Positions 40,601 through 44,622 are shown, numbered from the stretch's first letter. The stretch is 64,000 bases of DNA from Metallyticus violacea (GCA_030762175.1 CM060833.1:154944501-155008500), one strand, 5' to 3'. A program made the numbers and translations. Notes: generated from the letters alone by a model not told the origin.

Positions 40601-41061
40601 AGCAATAATCATTCTCATTTGAATAATACCTTGTAGTTTCTCCATCCACAGATGTCAGCTGAGCCCCTTCATTTCTAACTGCTATCAGGAACTGGTACAA
40701 ACTCATTGAGGCATCAATAGCAATTTTTCGACCTAAGCATAAAAGATATATTAAAATACTATTTCATATATATTTGTGGAAAAAGAGAGTTTTGTATTTA
40801 TTCAATGCGTTAATTATATAATCTTGTCTGTCAATGATCTTCATAACCTTATTCTTTAAAAAAGAAAAGCACTACTGCTATTCTCTGTCTCAAAAGGTTA
40901 ATCAAACTTTGGTAAATTAATATGCAATAAAATTAAATGACTTCAAATGATATTCGGCATTAATTCCAAATATACCTACCAAAATAATTTTTTATTTCGC
41001 TTTCTTTAACCGCACCAGGTACGATGTCAGCAATGAGTTTCGACAAACCTAAAATACCCAT
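10475..41061 (-). CDS. FEN1: Flap endonuclease 1 (whole gene, 8 exons)
   Basis: FEN1 is a structure-specific nuclease that removes 5' flaps during Okazaki-fragment maturation and long-patch base-excision repair, acting in the nucleus with PCNA. Exons: 41061-40980, 40732-40630, 27734-27568, 23813-23704, 23203-23000, 21530-21312, 14620-14429, 10552-10475; intron phases 1, 2, 1, 0, 0, 0, 0, all GT-AG. The joined 1,155 nt give 384 residues with no stop or frameshift (human FEN1 has 380). All Mg2+-binding carboxylates are present at the human numbering: D34, D86, E158, E160, D179, D181, D233. The helix-hairpin-helix (GIGPKRA) and the PIP box (QGRLDTFF, residues 337-344) follow. The C-terminal tail is Lys/Arg/Gly-rich. 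Intron 2 (12.9 kb) and intron 6 (6.7 kb) hold most of the transposon debris. An E2F-type site lies upstream. This appears to be an intact, functional gene. Confidence 0.97.
10553..11755 (-). other. FEN1 intron 7, unassigned part
   Basis: A+T-rich intron sequence with no recognisable repeat or coding segment. Open frames at 10318-10582 and 11352-11564 are exon shadows or chance. Confidence 0.5.
11758..11818 (+). repeat. SINE S2 body fragment
   Basis: AAAATGCCAGGGAGGTACCC followed by TAAACTTAGGCCTGGAGCAT matches the S2 body only, without head or tail. It lies in FEN1 intron 7 and is an old fragment. Confidence 0.8.
12560..13345 (-). pseudogene. Decayed DDE transposase (Tc1/mariner-superfamily relative)
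   Basis: The minus strand encodes a tract [20 protein letters not shown] followed by [19 protein letters not shown]. This matches the linker of insect transposases of the form RVL...L...PYKIQ.VQ.L...D...R..FA. Further down, frames give [20 protein letters not shown] (family form FWG.ENPH......SPKVTVW) and [12 protein letters not shown] C-terminal words. The coding is broken by stops and frameshifts, and the catalytic Asp segments cannot be read intact. It sits in FEN1 intron 7. The exact family is unresolved. Confidence 0.6.
13346..14428 (-). other. FEN1 intron 7, unassigned part
   Basis: No recognisable coding or repeat family. The 100-codon open frame at 13802-14104 on the minus strand has no domain and reads as chance. 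Confidence 0.45.
14429..14620 (-). CDS. FEN1: FEN1 exon 7 with PCNA-binding PIP box (residues 296-359)
   Basis: The acceptor ATGTTCCAG precedes [20 protein letters not shown]. The exon contains [11 protein letters not shown], whose Q337, L340, F343 and F344 form a canonical PIP box at the human numbering. It ends [14 protein letters not shown]. The KRK is part of the likely nuclear localisation region. The exon is only about 120 bp from the end of a Tigger-like element. Confidence 0.97.
14941..15930 (-). pseudogene. Penelope-like retroelement (PLE) 3' half: RT C-terminus and GIY-YIG endonuclease
   Basis: Minus-strand frames read, in order, [20 protein letters not shown] (15780-15720; family form F.IYRKPT.T...I), a linker, then a 103-codon frame (15590-15279). 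The latter ends [20 protein letters not shown], followed by RNLEERTLQ: the GIY and YIG motifs with the downstream Arg of a GIY-YIG nuclease, fused to reverse transcriptase only in PLEs. A +1 shift gives [16 protein letters not shown] (His/Glu region) and a C-terminal tail to about 15032. Beyond the stop is a hammerhead-like motif (14965-14997). Stops and shifts make it inactive. Confidence 0.85.
14961..15000 (-). ncRNA. Hammerhead-ribozyme-like motif in the PLE 3' terminus (copy 1)
   Basis: Minus strand: CTGAAGA (14997-14991), stem II GGAGA/TCTCC with a GTT loop (14988-14976), GAAA (14974-14971), a 2-bp stem III (AC/GT, AA loop), then C at 14965 as the expected cleavage nucleotide. The core departs from CUGAUGA by one base (U to A), which may reduce or abolish activity. 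Stem I pairing is weak. Confidence 0.55.
15966..16255 (+). mobile_element. SINE S1, full-length
   Basis: Head GATCCTGGTCTAGTAGTAAC, B box CCCAGGTTCAATCCTGG, then the S1 body (TTTTTTGGGCATAAAAA, AACCTCAAGCCTGAAAGC) and the tail GCATCTGTAAATAAAACAAA. It is inserted in the Tigger-like element between the PLE fragment and the transposase C-terminus. Confidence 0.9.
16263..16565 (-). pseudogene. Tigger/pogo transposase C-terminus with PIP-like tail
   Basis: A 100-codon minus frame has an acidic stretch ([10 protein letters not shown]), a segment [17 protein letters not shown] resembling the EALxAlexlrxFxE region of Tigger and Jerky proteins, and a basic end [14 protein letters not shown]-x-x-L-x-x-F-L resembles the PCNA-interacting box known at the C-terminus of pogo-family transposases, with Leu where the second aromatic is usual. 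Upstream catalytic coding is absent. The (ATC)12 microsatellite at 16634 interrupts the sequence before the right terminal repeat. Confidence 0.55.
16634..16669. repeat. (ATC)12 microsatellite
   Basis: Twelve perfect ATC units. In one + frame they read as a run of histidines, producing a spurious 134-codon open frame (16429-16833). Confidence 0.95.
16958..17250 (-). mobile_element. SINE S1, well preserved, head-to-head with the next copy
   Basis: Complete minus-strand S1: tail ATTTATTTATGGACGCTCTT, body CTTTCAGGCTTGAGGTTCTT, B box GGGTTCGAACCCGCAATC, and a head with GGAGGCAAGTATGGTAACCA. On the sense strand the anticodon-loop equivalent is CTCCTAA (CCT), pointing to tRNA-Arg(CCT) as ancestor. 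The head end meets that of the next copy at about 17250. Confidence 0.92.
17251..17520 (+). mobile_element. SINE S1, well preserved, inverted partner
   Basis: CCTGGTGGTATAATGGTAAC (A box TGGTATAATGG), then TTGCCTCCTAAACCCAAGAT, B box GGTTGGATCCC, the full body, and the tail ATCCGTAAATAAACCAAATA. With the previous copy it makes an inverted repeat of about 560 bp that could form a long hairpin in a transcript. Confidence 0.92.
17521..18235. other. FEN1 intron 6, unassigned
   Basis: A+T-rich with a pyrimidine tract (17940-17980). A local inverted repeat (CATGGATCTTCAGC / GCTGAAGATCCATG, 17800-17835) is notable. No coding support. Confidence 0.45.
18240..19490 (+). pseudogene. Tc1-like transposon, transposase decayed
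   Basis: Scattered + frames follow the Tc1 transposase order: [12 protein letters not shown] words near 18350; a helix-turn-helix linker [14 protein letters not shown] (18532-18573); [20 protein letters not shown] (first catalytic Asp in TDES) near 18640-18700; a central region near 18780-18850 ([19 protein letters not shown]); [14 protein letters not shown] (third catalytic residue region, DxNxxEH) near 19008-19050; then a C-terminal tail to about 19180. The second catalytic Asp segment is unreadable. The right end may be near CAATCAGTGTATA (19478-19490). It lies in FEN1 intron 6 and is inactive. Confidence 0.8.
19491..20380. other. FEN1 intron 6, unassigned
   Basis: A+T-rich, with poly-T/poly-A near 19801-19820. 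No gene or known repeat recognised. Confidence 0.45.
20382..20430 (-). ncRNA. Hammerhead-ribozyme-like motif, solitary (copy 2)
   Basis: Minus strand: TTGAAGA (20420-20414); stem II of 6 bp with one G-U pair, GGAGAG/CTCTTC, loop GATGT (20412-20396); GAAA (20395-20392); stem III ACCGGU (CG pair closing a two-base loop); then C at 20386. TGG/CCA (20423-20421 with 20385-20383) can start stem I. It differs from the consensus CUGAUGA at two positions. No PLE reading frame is attached, so it may be a solo terminal repeat. Confidence 0.5.
20431..21311. other. FEN1 intron 6, unassigned
   Basis: A+T-rich; no coding or repeat family recognised. Open frames 20818-21217 look like chance. Confidence 0.45.
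21312..21530 (-). CDS. FEN1: FEN1 exon 6 (residues 223-295)
   Basis: The acceptor TTTTCTTCAG precedes [20 protein letters not shown]. Asp233 is the seventh metal ligand, and the [11 protein letters not shown] segment is the helix-hairpin-helix that binds the downstream duplex with K+. Position 232 is Cys where human has Ser. The donor is GAG|GTATGC, phase 0. Confidence 0.97.
21531..22999 (-). other. FEN1 intron 5
   Basis: 1,469 bp, A+T-rich, with poly-A runs near 22210-22240 and 22303-22315. No element recognised. Confidence 0.7.
23000..23203 (-). CDS. FEN1: FEN1 exon 5 (residues 155-222)
   Basis: The acceptor TTTCTAG precedes [20 protein letters not shown], carrying Glu158 and Glu160. [13 protein letters not shown] carries Asp179 and Asp181. 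The exon ends LELTQNE|GTTTGT in phase 0. These form the central part of the metal site in the internal nuclease domain. Confidence 0.97.
23204..23703 (-). other. FEN1 intron 4
   Basis: 500 bp, A+T-rich. The 80-codon + frame at 23306-23548 has no recognisable domain and lies antisense within the intron; I treat it as chance. Confidence 0.75.
23704..23813 (-). CDS. FEN1: FEN1 exon 4 (split codon 118 to residue 154)
   Basis: The acceptor CACATTCCAG|GT completes Gly118. The exon encodes [20 protein letters not shown] and [16 protein letters not shown], which form the helical cap and the lead-in to the catalytic E158/E160 segment. The donor GAG|GTTTGT is phase 0. Confidence 0.96.
24045..24440 (+). 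pseudogene. Non-LTR retrotransposon (LINE) 3' end with CCHC-like knuckle
   Basis: Allowing one frameshift, the + strand reads CEHGVCP(Y)[10 protein letters not shown], then [13 protein letters not shown]. This is the C-x2-C...H...(C) motif at the C-terminus of many arthropod LINE reverse transcriptases (form CP.C...[10 protein letters not shown]). Downstream sequence to about 24440 is likely 3' UTR. It lies in FEN1 intron 3; the copy is severely 5'-truncated and dead. Confidence 0.6.
24720..25165 (+). mobile_element. Possible solo LTR
   Basis: The segment begins TGTATATTTTGA and ends CACGAGTCACA (TG...CA). It has a TATATAAAGAGG box near 24818-24829, followed about 30 bp later by TCAGTTCAGATCAGT, like an arthropod LTR initiator, and AATAAA near 25077. 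No clean target-site duplication or internal region is present, so this is a suggestion only. A minus-strand 85-codon open frame here has no domain. Confidence 0.33.
25582..25612 (-). ncRNA. Hammerhead-like motif, left arm (copy 3)
   Basis: Minus strand: perfect CTGATGA (25609-25603), stem II CAGGC/GCCTG with a GAAG loop (25600-25587) and GAAA (25585-25582). The following stem III and cleavage triplet are mutated (TTCAATAG), so this copy is probably inactive. Confidence 0.5.
25694..25730 (+). ncRNA. Hammerhead-like motif, right arm (copy 4)
   Basis: CTGATGA (25696-25702), GAAA (25720-25723) and an intact ACATGT stem III followed by U (25729). Stem II has lost most of its pairing. It is complementary in fate to copy 3, which keeps stem II but lost stem III. 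Confidence 0.5.
25791..27567. other. FEN1 intron 3, unassigned
   Basis: Between the inverted repeat and exon 3 the sequence is A+T-rich. A short frame near 26160-26240 hints at old transposase but is too weak to assign. Confidence 0.4.
27568..27734 (-). CDS. FEN1: FEN1 exon 3 (split codon 62 to split codon 118)
   Basis: The acceptor GCATTACAG|C completes Ser62. The exon reads [40 protein letters not shown] and [15 protein letters not shown]. Asp86 is in YVFDGKPP. The Lys/Arg/Glu-rich end is the start of the helical arch (gateway/cap). The donor G|GTAAAT splits Gly118. Confidence 0.97.
27735..29730. other. FEN1 intron 2, 3' part, unassigned
   Basis: No supportable element. The open frames 28202-28450 and 28554-28742 are Lys-rich and could be remnants of an old mobile ORF, but they match no family I recognise. 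Confidence 0.4.
29740..30110 (+). pseudogene. LINE C-terminal fragment (zinc-knuckle region)
   Basis: The + frame gives a segment with [20 protein letters not shown], a C-x2-C-x8-H-x4-C arrangement typical of the C-terminus of arthropod LINE polymerases. A shifted frame follows reading [18 protein letters not shown]. It is the start of a cluster of LINE pieces that continues at 30480 and 34520. Confidence 0.6.
30480..30935 (+). pseudogene. LINE endonuclease (APE-type) fragment
   Basis: The + frame reads VYNPPKLL, then [12 protein letters not shown] (the GDFN motif of apurinic-like endonucleases in LINEs), VNDRI, then in shifted frames [20 protein letters not shown], a segment resembling [13 protein letters not shown], and a final GW.SLGSIDDF region. 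The order matches LINE EN domains up to the conserved final Asp/His region. Stops make it inactive. The RT domain that should follow is missing; an antisense PLE lies there instead. Confidence 0.7.
30985..31032 (-). ncRNA. Eroded hammerhead-like motif 3' of PLE (copy 5)
   Basis: CTGAAGA at 31029-31023 on the minus strand, stem-II-like GAGAG...CTCTT, but GAAA is lost (AAGAGATG). The position, immediately after the PLE stop codon, matches copies 1 and 7, which supports homology rather than chance. Confidence 0.35.
31004..33150 (-). pseudogene. Penelope-like retroelement, RT plus GIY-YIG, long but broken copy
   Basis: Minus-strand motifs in order: LPKI near 32420; [15 protein letters not shown] near 32350; [20 protein letters not shown] (32232 downward); [18 protein letters not shown] near 32050; YVDDIFAI, the RT catalytic box, near 31950; VRNIPLN-like and [16 protein letters not shown] words; then the GIY-YIG region ([10 protein letters not shown]... 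[17 protein letters not shown], 31380-31230) and a C-terminal tail ending at 31004. Many stops and frameshifts are present. It belongs to a different subfamily from the 14941 copy, and the hammerhead motif just downstream is badly eroded. It sits in FEN1 intron 2 between LINE pieces. Confidence 0.88.
33185..33425 (+). mobile_element. SINE S2, near full-length
   Basis: Head GTGCCTGAGGTCGTTAAGAT, then CTTGTGAGCAGGAGGTC, B box GGGGTTCGATTCC, the body TTTTCCTCAGTCTTCATAAA and CTAAACTTAGGCCTAGAACC, and a (CCTT)n run. It lies between the PLE and a LINE RT piece. Confidence 0.9.
33470..33690 (-). pseudogene. LINE reverse-transcriptase fragment, antisense
   Basis: Across a frameshift the minus strand reads [36 protein letters not shown] and [18 protein letters not shown]. 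This follows the first conserved blocks of jockey/I-clade RT (form P.HKKGD....NYRPISL...F.K...KRLY.FFE.N......QFGF). It is opposite in orientation to the LINE pieces at 30480 and 34520, so it is a separate insertion. Confidence 0.7.
33746..34285. repeat. Complex inverted duplication in X-Y-X'-Y' order, each Y carrying the same coding segment
   Basis: X is 33746-33783 and its inverted copy X' is 34021-34058. Y is 33784-34010 and its inverted copy Y' is 34062-34285. Both Y segments encode almost the same peptide in opposite orientation ([20 protein letters not shown] ... [15 protein letters not shown] ... [10 protein letters not shown], then stop). They differ by a handful of substitutions. The encoded segment is not recognised. 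Because X' lies between Y and Y', this is not a simple palindrome. Confidence 0.8.
34520..34905 (+). pseudogene. LINE C-terminal domain fragment
   Basis: The + frame reads [40 protein letters not shown] and VLLGREQEL; then a shifted frame gives [20 protein letters not shown], the C-x2-C-H-C knuckle. This resembles the LINE C-terminus (W...L...SSL.LYR..K...G.E.Y.......LL...R.G). It could be the 3' end of the element whose endonuclease is at 30480, with the RT lost. Confidence 0.6.
34975..35420 (-). mobile_element. SINE S1 interrupted by an insertion of about 150 bp in its tRNA head
   Basis: The S1 body runs 34975-35255 and stops at GGTTACCACTAC. The missing 5' head (CCACCAGGACCGACT) appears at 35406-35420. 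The intervening 35256-35405 is unrelated A+T-rich sequence. Rejoined, the head is contiguous with other copies, so the gap is an insertion rather than divergence. Confidence 0.8.
35421..36424. other. FEN1 intron 2, unassigned
   Basis: A+T-rich; no coding support and no known repeat. Confidence 0.45.
36425..38210 (+). pseudogene. Tigger/pogo transposon, transposase decayed
   Basis: The possible left end, TACAGTAAAGCTTCTTTAAA, is near 36418. From 36900 the + strand reads [32 protein letters not shown] and [14 protein letters not shown]: the pogo/CENP-B-type helix-turn-helix. A longer frame at 37560-37865 contains [18 protein letters not shown] (second catalytic Asp, LDNA), [20 protein letters not shown] and [15 protein letters not shown] (third Asp, QPMDQG-like). 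Several stops occur before that frame. The right terminal repeat was not found. It lies in FEN1 intron 2 and is inactive. Confidence 0.85.
38760..38950 (-). pseudogene. PLE 3' terminal fragment, same subfamily as the 14941 copy
   Basis: The minus strand matches 14950-15120 nearly base for base (TTCATTAGGTTTTCTTTATT, GTTCATCCATAGGA, GTTGGCTGAAGTAGGAAATT on +). Only the C-terminal coding tail and terminus remain. Confidence 0.85.
38766..38806 (-). ncRNA. Hammerhead-like motif in PLE terminus (copy 6)
   Basis: Minus strand: CTGAAGA (38802-38796), stem II GGAGA/TCTGC with one mismatch, GAAA (38779-38776), then TACGT and C at 38770. It carries the same CUGAAGA variant as copy 1. Confidence 0.5.
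38951..39574. other. FEN1 intron 2, unassigned
   Basis: A short Lys/Arg-rich + stretch (39120-39230) could be old ORF debris. No family recognised. Confidence 0.4.
39589..39862 (-). mobile_element. SINE S2, best-preserved copy, with 14-bp target-site duplication
   Basis: Flanked by exact GTCTGTAACAGTAA at 39575-39588 and 39863-39876. On the minus strand the head begins GGTTGGCCGAGGTCGTTAAA and has CGCGGACTCGTGAGTGGG and B box GGGGTTCGAATCC. The body has GTTTTTTCCAAGTTTTCCTC, AAATGCCGGGAAGGTACCCT and CTAAACTTAGGCCTGGAACA. Its 3' end (GTGTTTAACGTCCGTTTTGC region on +) defines the S2 tail. The exact duplication indicates a recent insertion. Confidence 0.95.
39890..40110 (+). repeat. Three diverged tandem copies of a short motif
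   Basis: The phrase GCAGAGC(C/T)AT(A/T)ATATCAG.ACCCAACA(A/G)GG followed by TAAATTT-(ATTTC/GGCCC)AAAT-TTT, then TTTATAA/ATTTATC and TTACTTTTGC recurs at about 39900, 39980 and 40058, with a period near 80 bp. It is a small minisatellite inside FEN1 intron 2. Confidence 0.65.
40111..40629 (-). other. FEN1 intron 2, 5' end
   Basis: A+T-rich sequence next to the exon 2 donor. Nothing recognised. Confidence 0.5.
40630..40732 (-). CDS. FEN1: FEN1 exon 2 (codon 28 to split codon 62)
   Basis: The acceptor is TTATGCTTAG|GT. The exon encodes [20 protein letters not shown] and then [13 protein letters not shown]. It contains catalytic Asp34 within IAIDAS and the first part of the N-terminal nuclease core. 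The donor AG|GTATTA splits Ser62. The following intron runs 12,895 bp to exon 3. Confidence 0.96.
40980..41061 (-). CDS. FEN1: FEN1 exon 1 (residues 1-27 plus first base of codon 28)
   Basis: ATG at 41061-41059 starts [18 protein letters not shown], the near-invariant FEN1 N-terminus, in which Gly2 contacts the active site. The exon ends at TATTTTG|GTAGGT. Codon 28 (Gly of GRK) is split after its first base. Intron 1 is only 247 bp, the shortest in the gene and the only one free of recognisable repeats along with intron 4. Confidence 0.96.
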
Positions 41062-41159
41062 TATACTTTCAACAAAAATAAGTATCACAAGAGTAGTTTT
41101 CGGTCGCTTTAAAATGTGTTGTATCTTTTGTTTGCAGCAAACTTTATTGTATTCGATTA

Positions 41160-41260
41160 TCTCTTGTCCTGCAATTCTCTAACATATGACTAATCGCCTT
41201 CCCGCGCGATTTTACAGCATACATTTAATTCGGCGTCAGTGCAGCCAATCCTATTTAAAA
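41160..41260 (-). promoter_or_regulatory. FEN1 promoter region with E2F-type site and CCAAT box
   Basis: Upstream of the FEN1 start there is a CpG-containing patch. TTCCCGCGC at 41199-41207 fits the E2F consensus TTTSSCGC in its core and lies about 140 bp before the ATG. CCAAT is at 41245-41249 on the + strand. FEN1 is an S-phase gene controlled by E2F in animals, so the match is in the expected place. The start site itself is not determinable here. Confidence 0.5.
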
Positions 41261-41532
41261 AAATACAAGGTATTTTCCGTTCGCGGTTACTCTATCTGCT
41301 ATCATCAGAGTATATACCAGAATGATAAAAATGCAGATCTGACTTAGAGATGTGGTGAAAGTGACGAAATTACTTTGATAGTTATTATAAAAATAATAAC
41401 TATTACAGAATTATGCTCTTTGATAAAGAGTATAATTCTTTACTTGGCACGCAGTAAAATTTCAGATGCTTAAGTGCAGTCACTTGTTCGTGATAATTGT
41501 GTAAACAAACTAGGCCTAAACATTATTTACAA

Positions 41533-41865
41533 AATGATTAAAACTGAAATAGAAGCTATGATAAAGTACTTCGTTTTGAAAGGTTTAATCCCAACATAAA
41601 CACAAATGGATATAGCTTCCATAATAAATAATTCATCCCCTTCGTTTCCAATGGTTAAAAAGTGGGCTGCTGATTTAAACTTGGGCGTAAATCAGTGCAA
41701 TATGATGAGTGCTCAGAGCGGCTCAAAACTGCTACGACCGACGAGACTAGGTAAAAATTCACAATGATTGCCGATTGCAGGTACGCGAGCTGGCTGACAT
41801 CGCAAAAACCTCAATAGACCGTGTTCGCTACATTTTACACGAAATTTTGGGCATGAGATGTATGT
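41533..41865 (+). pseudogene. mariner transposase N-terminal (helix-turn-helix) fragment
   Basis: The + strand reads IKTEIEAMIKYFVLKGLIPT, stop, TQMDIASIINNSSPSFPMVK, KWAADLNLG; then, shifted, ERLKTATTDET and VRELADIAKTSIDRVRYILH, EILGMR. This is the mariner paired-like HTH domain (V.IK.L.LEG..P.EI, SPS...V..W...F..G, RPKTATT.E, VRELAE..GIS..RVH.IL.E.LGMRK). It stops at GMR and the catalytic domain is missing. It is upstream of FEN1 in divergent orientation. Confidence 0.82.
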
Positions 41866-42300
41866 ATATGTAATTCCCGTACTTTATATTGAAATAAAAA
41901 GTAATTATATGGATCACCACATTAATTAAGGTAGGCAAATGTTATTTTTTAAATCTAGTTTTCGATTTTGATTGTTTATTCTTGATTTCTCAGCGACGGT
42001 CAAGCGTAGTTAAGAATTACTATTATTTCTTTCTCTCCTAAGTTCATACTTTATGTGTAACTTAGAAAGTAAACAAAACTGTTTTGAATTATAAAAATCA
42101 TTTCTGCTTTAAAAAAAGGTTATCGAGATGTATTACTATAATTTGCATTATTTTGCGTCACTTTTGCAAAAGAAATAAGCGTTTTATCTCGCAGGTATCT
42201 TCCTTTGTGTTGACTCTGTTGAAGGTAATTTATCTTCACGAATCCCAGTGGAGAAATTATTTCAAGCATACTAATATATTTGCATTATTTTTACATGTAT
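41866..42300. other. No gene seen
   Basis: A+T-rich. The 73-codon + frame (42084-42305) lacks domain or splice support. Confidence 0.45.
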
Positions 42301-42329
42301 TTTGAGTATCTACCATGTCAATTAACCAG

Positions 42330-42690
42330 GGGGTAATTGACTCCATGACGCGGAGAACTGAGGTCCTAGGGGGGGCCCGCTGCTGGCAGTCATAACGAAG
42401 GGGGAAGGCATGCAAAGCAGTAAAAGACAAGAGTTCGCCACTTTCAGTGAACACGCCGGTACATGTCAACAATCAGCATACTGAGTATTAAAATTAACAC
42501 GAGCCTGTCGTCAGTCCTTGCGCGGCGGGTCGCAACAATGCATATTTGGGTTAAATTTGTACACGGTGAATGTATTGGTTTCATATGTGTGTATGTGTTG
42601 CTTCGGCATTATTGAGGCAGATGCAGGTACTTGGCTTGGATGTTACATCAAATGTAGTACGGTGGAAGAAGTGAAACATAGTGTTTGATC
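42330..42690 (+). other. G+C-rich island, possible promoter or first exon
   Basis: This is the most G+C-rich 300 bp in the right half (GGGGGGGCCCGCTGCTGGCA near 42370; TTGCGCGGCGGGTCGCAACA at 42518-42537). An ATG follows at 42538 (MHIWVKFVHGECIGFI), after which GTGTATG could act as a donor. The peptide is not recognised and no following exon is seen. It could be the 5' end of an unknown + gene or of the TTF-type element at 43035. Confidence 0.28.
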
Positions 42691-42837
42691 TGGTCGCTTA
42701 TAATATTAGACTAAAAATAAGCCTAGTTCTAACAATTCAATTTTTAGTTTTATGTCTTTTATTTAAACCCGTTTTTTATTATTATTTTTTTTTGGAAACA
42801 AAGCCACTTACAGTTTTTTGAGTAGTGCGCAAAAAGG

Positions 42838-42860
42838 GAGAGAGAGAGAGAGAGAGAGAG
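42838..42860. repeat. (AG)n microsatellite
   Basis: About eleven GA units within GGGAGAGAGA...GATTG. Confidence 0.95.
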
Positions 42861-43034
42861 ATTGTCTGATTAATTTCAAAATTAGTGAAAATTTACTCTT
42901 TCTTTAACACTAATAGAAATAACAAATGAAAATTGTAATAACCAATGTTCTAATGTCATTTGTTTCTCTAAGAACGAATGATAGTAATGTAGACTTAAGC
43001 AGATGTACAGTATAAAGAATATTAATGGTGAAGA

Positions 43035-43475
43035 TGAAGAGTGCACGAAGCTTGATATTTCTACTGAAATTGAGAATGGAAGTAATAGCTTGCAGCAGAA
43101 ATTTAAGTACTTCTTTTGATGATAGTTCTAGTACTAGAGAGGAATTCCCTACTGATCGTGCTATTTTTCCAGATATTTTAAATGACGGTATAAAGGAGTT
43201 TATGATTATCCTTGCAAATCCCAAGGTCCATTTCTGAAAGATCCTAAGCAAAATAATAGCTGTTTCTCCATTGATTACTATGAAAATTTAACAAAATCTG
43301 GGTTTAAAATGTCAAGAGAATTACTCTGTTATTCTAGAAAAGGAGACTTGTTTATTATGAGGTTATTTGCTGACAGGAGTAAAGCATCTTTTCAATTTGC
43401 CTGGAAAAGGGGCATTCGTGATTGGCAGGGCATGTCAAAAAATTTAATACACGAAATGTTTCATTCCCATCTGGA
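43035..43475 (+). pseudogene. TTF-type zinc-finger hAT-like transposase, N-terminal fragment
   Basis: Allowing frameshifts, the + strand reads FPDILNDGIKEFMIILANPK, GPFLKDPKQNNSCFSIDYYE, SGFKMSRELLCYSRKGDLF, LFADRSKASFQFAWKRGIRD and WQGMSKN. This follows the TTF zinc-finger domain of DUF4371/hAT-related proteins (GP.....FPKD..GR.F...YYE...K.G....R.WL.YS......FCF.C.LF......SF...G...W). The cysteines of CFPC are lost (LFIMRLFA). No downstream hAT dimerisation domain follows nearby. It is inactive. Confidence 0.5.
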
Positions 43476-43690
43476 GGTATGTTTATAATGTCTGGAAAAG
43501 AAAAGAAGCGATAGATTGTAATTTGGAATGTGATCATACGTCCATTGTACAGTGAACCACAGTGTATCACCTTCTTGTTTTTGCGTTTTTCATGCTTATG
43601 TGCTTTTATAACAGTTTGCATCTGTGTGTGTTATTCCATGAGTTTGAAAATTTGAAGCATAAACAATAATGTGCAATTGTGTGTGCTCAG

Positions 43691-43765
43691 TCACACTTCC
43701 GCTATAATTCTAATGAAAAACAGCGTGTGTTGACACCCTAATATCATTCACACTTCCGCTATAAT
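43691..43765. repeat. Pair of 18-bp direct repeats, 57 bp apart
   Basis: TCACACTTCCGCTATAAT occurs exactly at 43691-43708 and 43748-43765. A TATATAAAATG follows 25 bp later, then a G+C-richer stretch (AGCAGCGGAGAAAGCC). The arrangement looks promoter-like, but no reading frame is recognised. Confidence 0.6.
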
Positions 43766-44041
43766 GCGCGTTTGACACCATATATAAAATGAATCCTCCA
43801 GCCGGAGTGCCGAAAAGCAGCGGAGAAAGCCGAATCATCCAATTCCGAACGGCAGTGAAGCATGCAGGGAGATAAGGTGGTTATGATATGGAATAATATT
43901 ACTTTTTTATGTTCTGTTATTATTATTATTATTATTGTTTTGTTAAGCTTAAACTAACCTAACCTAACATATGAAAAAGTATCATTTATTGGATTAAGAA
44001 TAGGTAGAAAAATTAGGGGAAAAAAAAAGAGGAACGAGTTA

Positions 44042-44257
44042 TTATTATTTTTTTTTGATTGGTTAATTTATGAACGCCCTTTAACATCTCAGGGCGTGAA
44101 ACGGCCGACAAATTTTGCTCAGAGGCCTCTCTTTCAGGCTTGAGGTTCTTTATCGTGCCGTACATGTACGACACGGGACCCACGGCTTTACTTCCCTTCC
44201 GAAGGAAGCCATACTTACGATTTTTACGCCCGAAAAAATTCATCGGTCCTGGCCGGG
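44042..44257 (-). mobile_element. SINE S1, 5'-truncated, with 11-bp target-site duplication
   Basis: Flanked by GGAACGAGTTA at 44031-44041 and 44258-44268. The body is the best-preserved S1 copy (CTTTCAGGCTTGAGGTTCTT, CGTGCCGTACATGTACGACA, CACGGCTTTACTTCCCTTCC) and ends at CGGTCCTGGCCGGG, just inside the B box, so it lost its promoter on insertion. Confidence 0.93.
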
Positions 44258-44394
44258 GGAACGAGTTAGAAAGAGTTATTATGGGATAATGTTATTGTTT
44301 TGTGAAACTTAAACTAAACTAACATATGAAAAATTAACATTTATTCCATTAAGAATATGTAGAAACAGTGGTATAATGAAGTTATATATACATA

Positions 44395-44550
44395 TTGTAA
44401 ATCGATCACGAAAGCCGCGTGATAGACGACCGGCGAAGTGCCGGCATGCGTATCACATGCCCCCCTGCAATAGTCCTGTATCAAGAAGTCGTAAGATAGC
44501 TGCAGAGGTCGCCGCGGCAGGCCAAACCTCATCGAGCTGTACCGCCAAAT
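44395..44550. other. G+C-rich segment between direct repeats 2 and 3
   Basis: Contrasts with its neighbours (GACCGGCGAAGTGCCGGCAT at 44429-44448, GAGGTCGCCGCGGCAGGCC at 44505-44523). It contains a small hairpin, CCGGC...GCCGG. It has no recognised coding or RNA identity and could be a separate short element. Confidence 0.4.
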
Positions 44551-44622
44551 GAGAAGAACCTAACCTAACATATGAAAAAAGTAACATTTATTCGATAAGA
44601 ATAGAGTAGAAAAATTAAAAAA

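Larger units (their letters stand above)
43897..44622 (+). repeat. Three dispersed direct repeats with CCTAA tract, split by a SINE
   Basis: A unit of about 100 bp ((T)GTTATTGTTTTGT.AAACTTAAACTAACCTAACATATG, then AAAAAGTAACATTTATT, GATTAAGAATAG.TAGAAAAATT) appears at about 43910-44020, 44287-44372 and 44557-44622. The S1 SINE at 44042-44257 interrupts between units 1 and 2. The TAACCTAACCTAA words resemble insect telomere-type TTAGG repeats but there are only two or three in tandem. Confidence 0.65.

Noticed and set aside
42538..42590. ATG after a G+C-rich island as the first exon of a new gene
   Set aside because: The peptide is unrecognised and no downstream exon was found; kept only as a low-confidence note.
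43910..44570. Telomeric repeat array
   Set aside because: Only two or three CCTAA units occur at each place, inside a larger 100-bp dispersed repeat.
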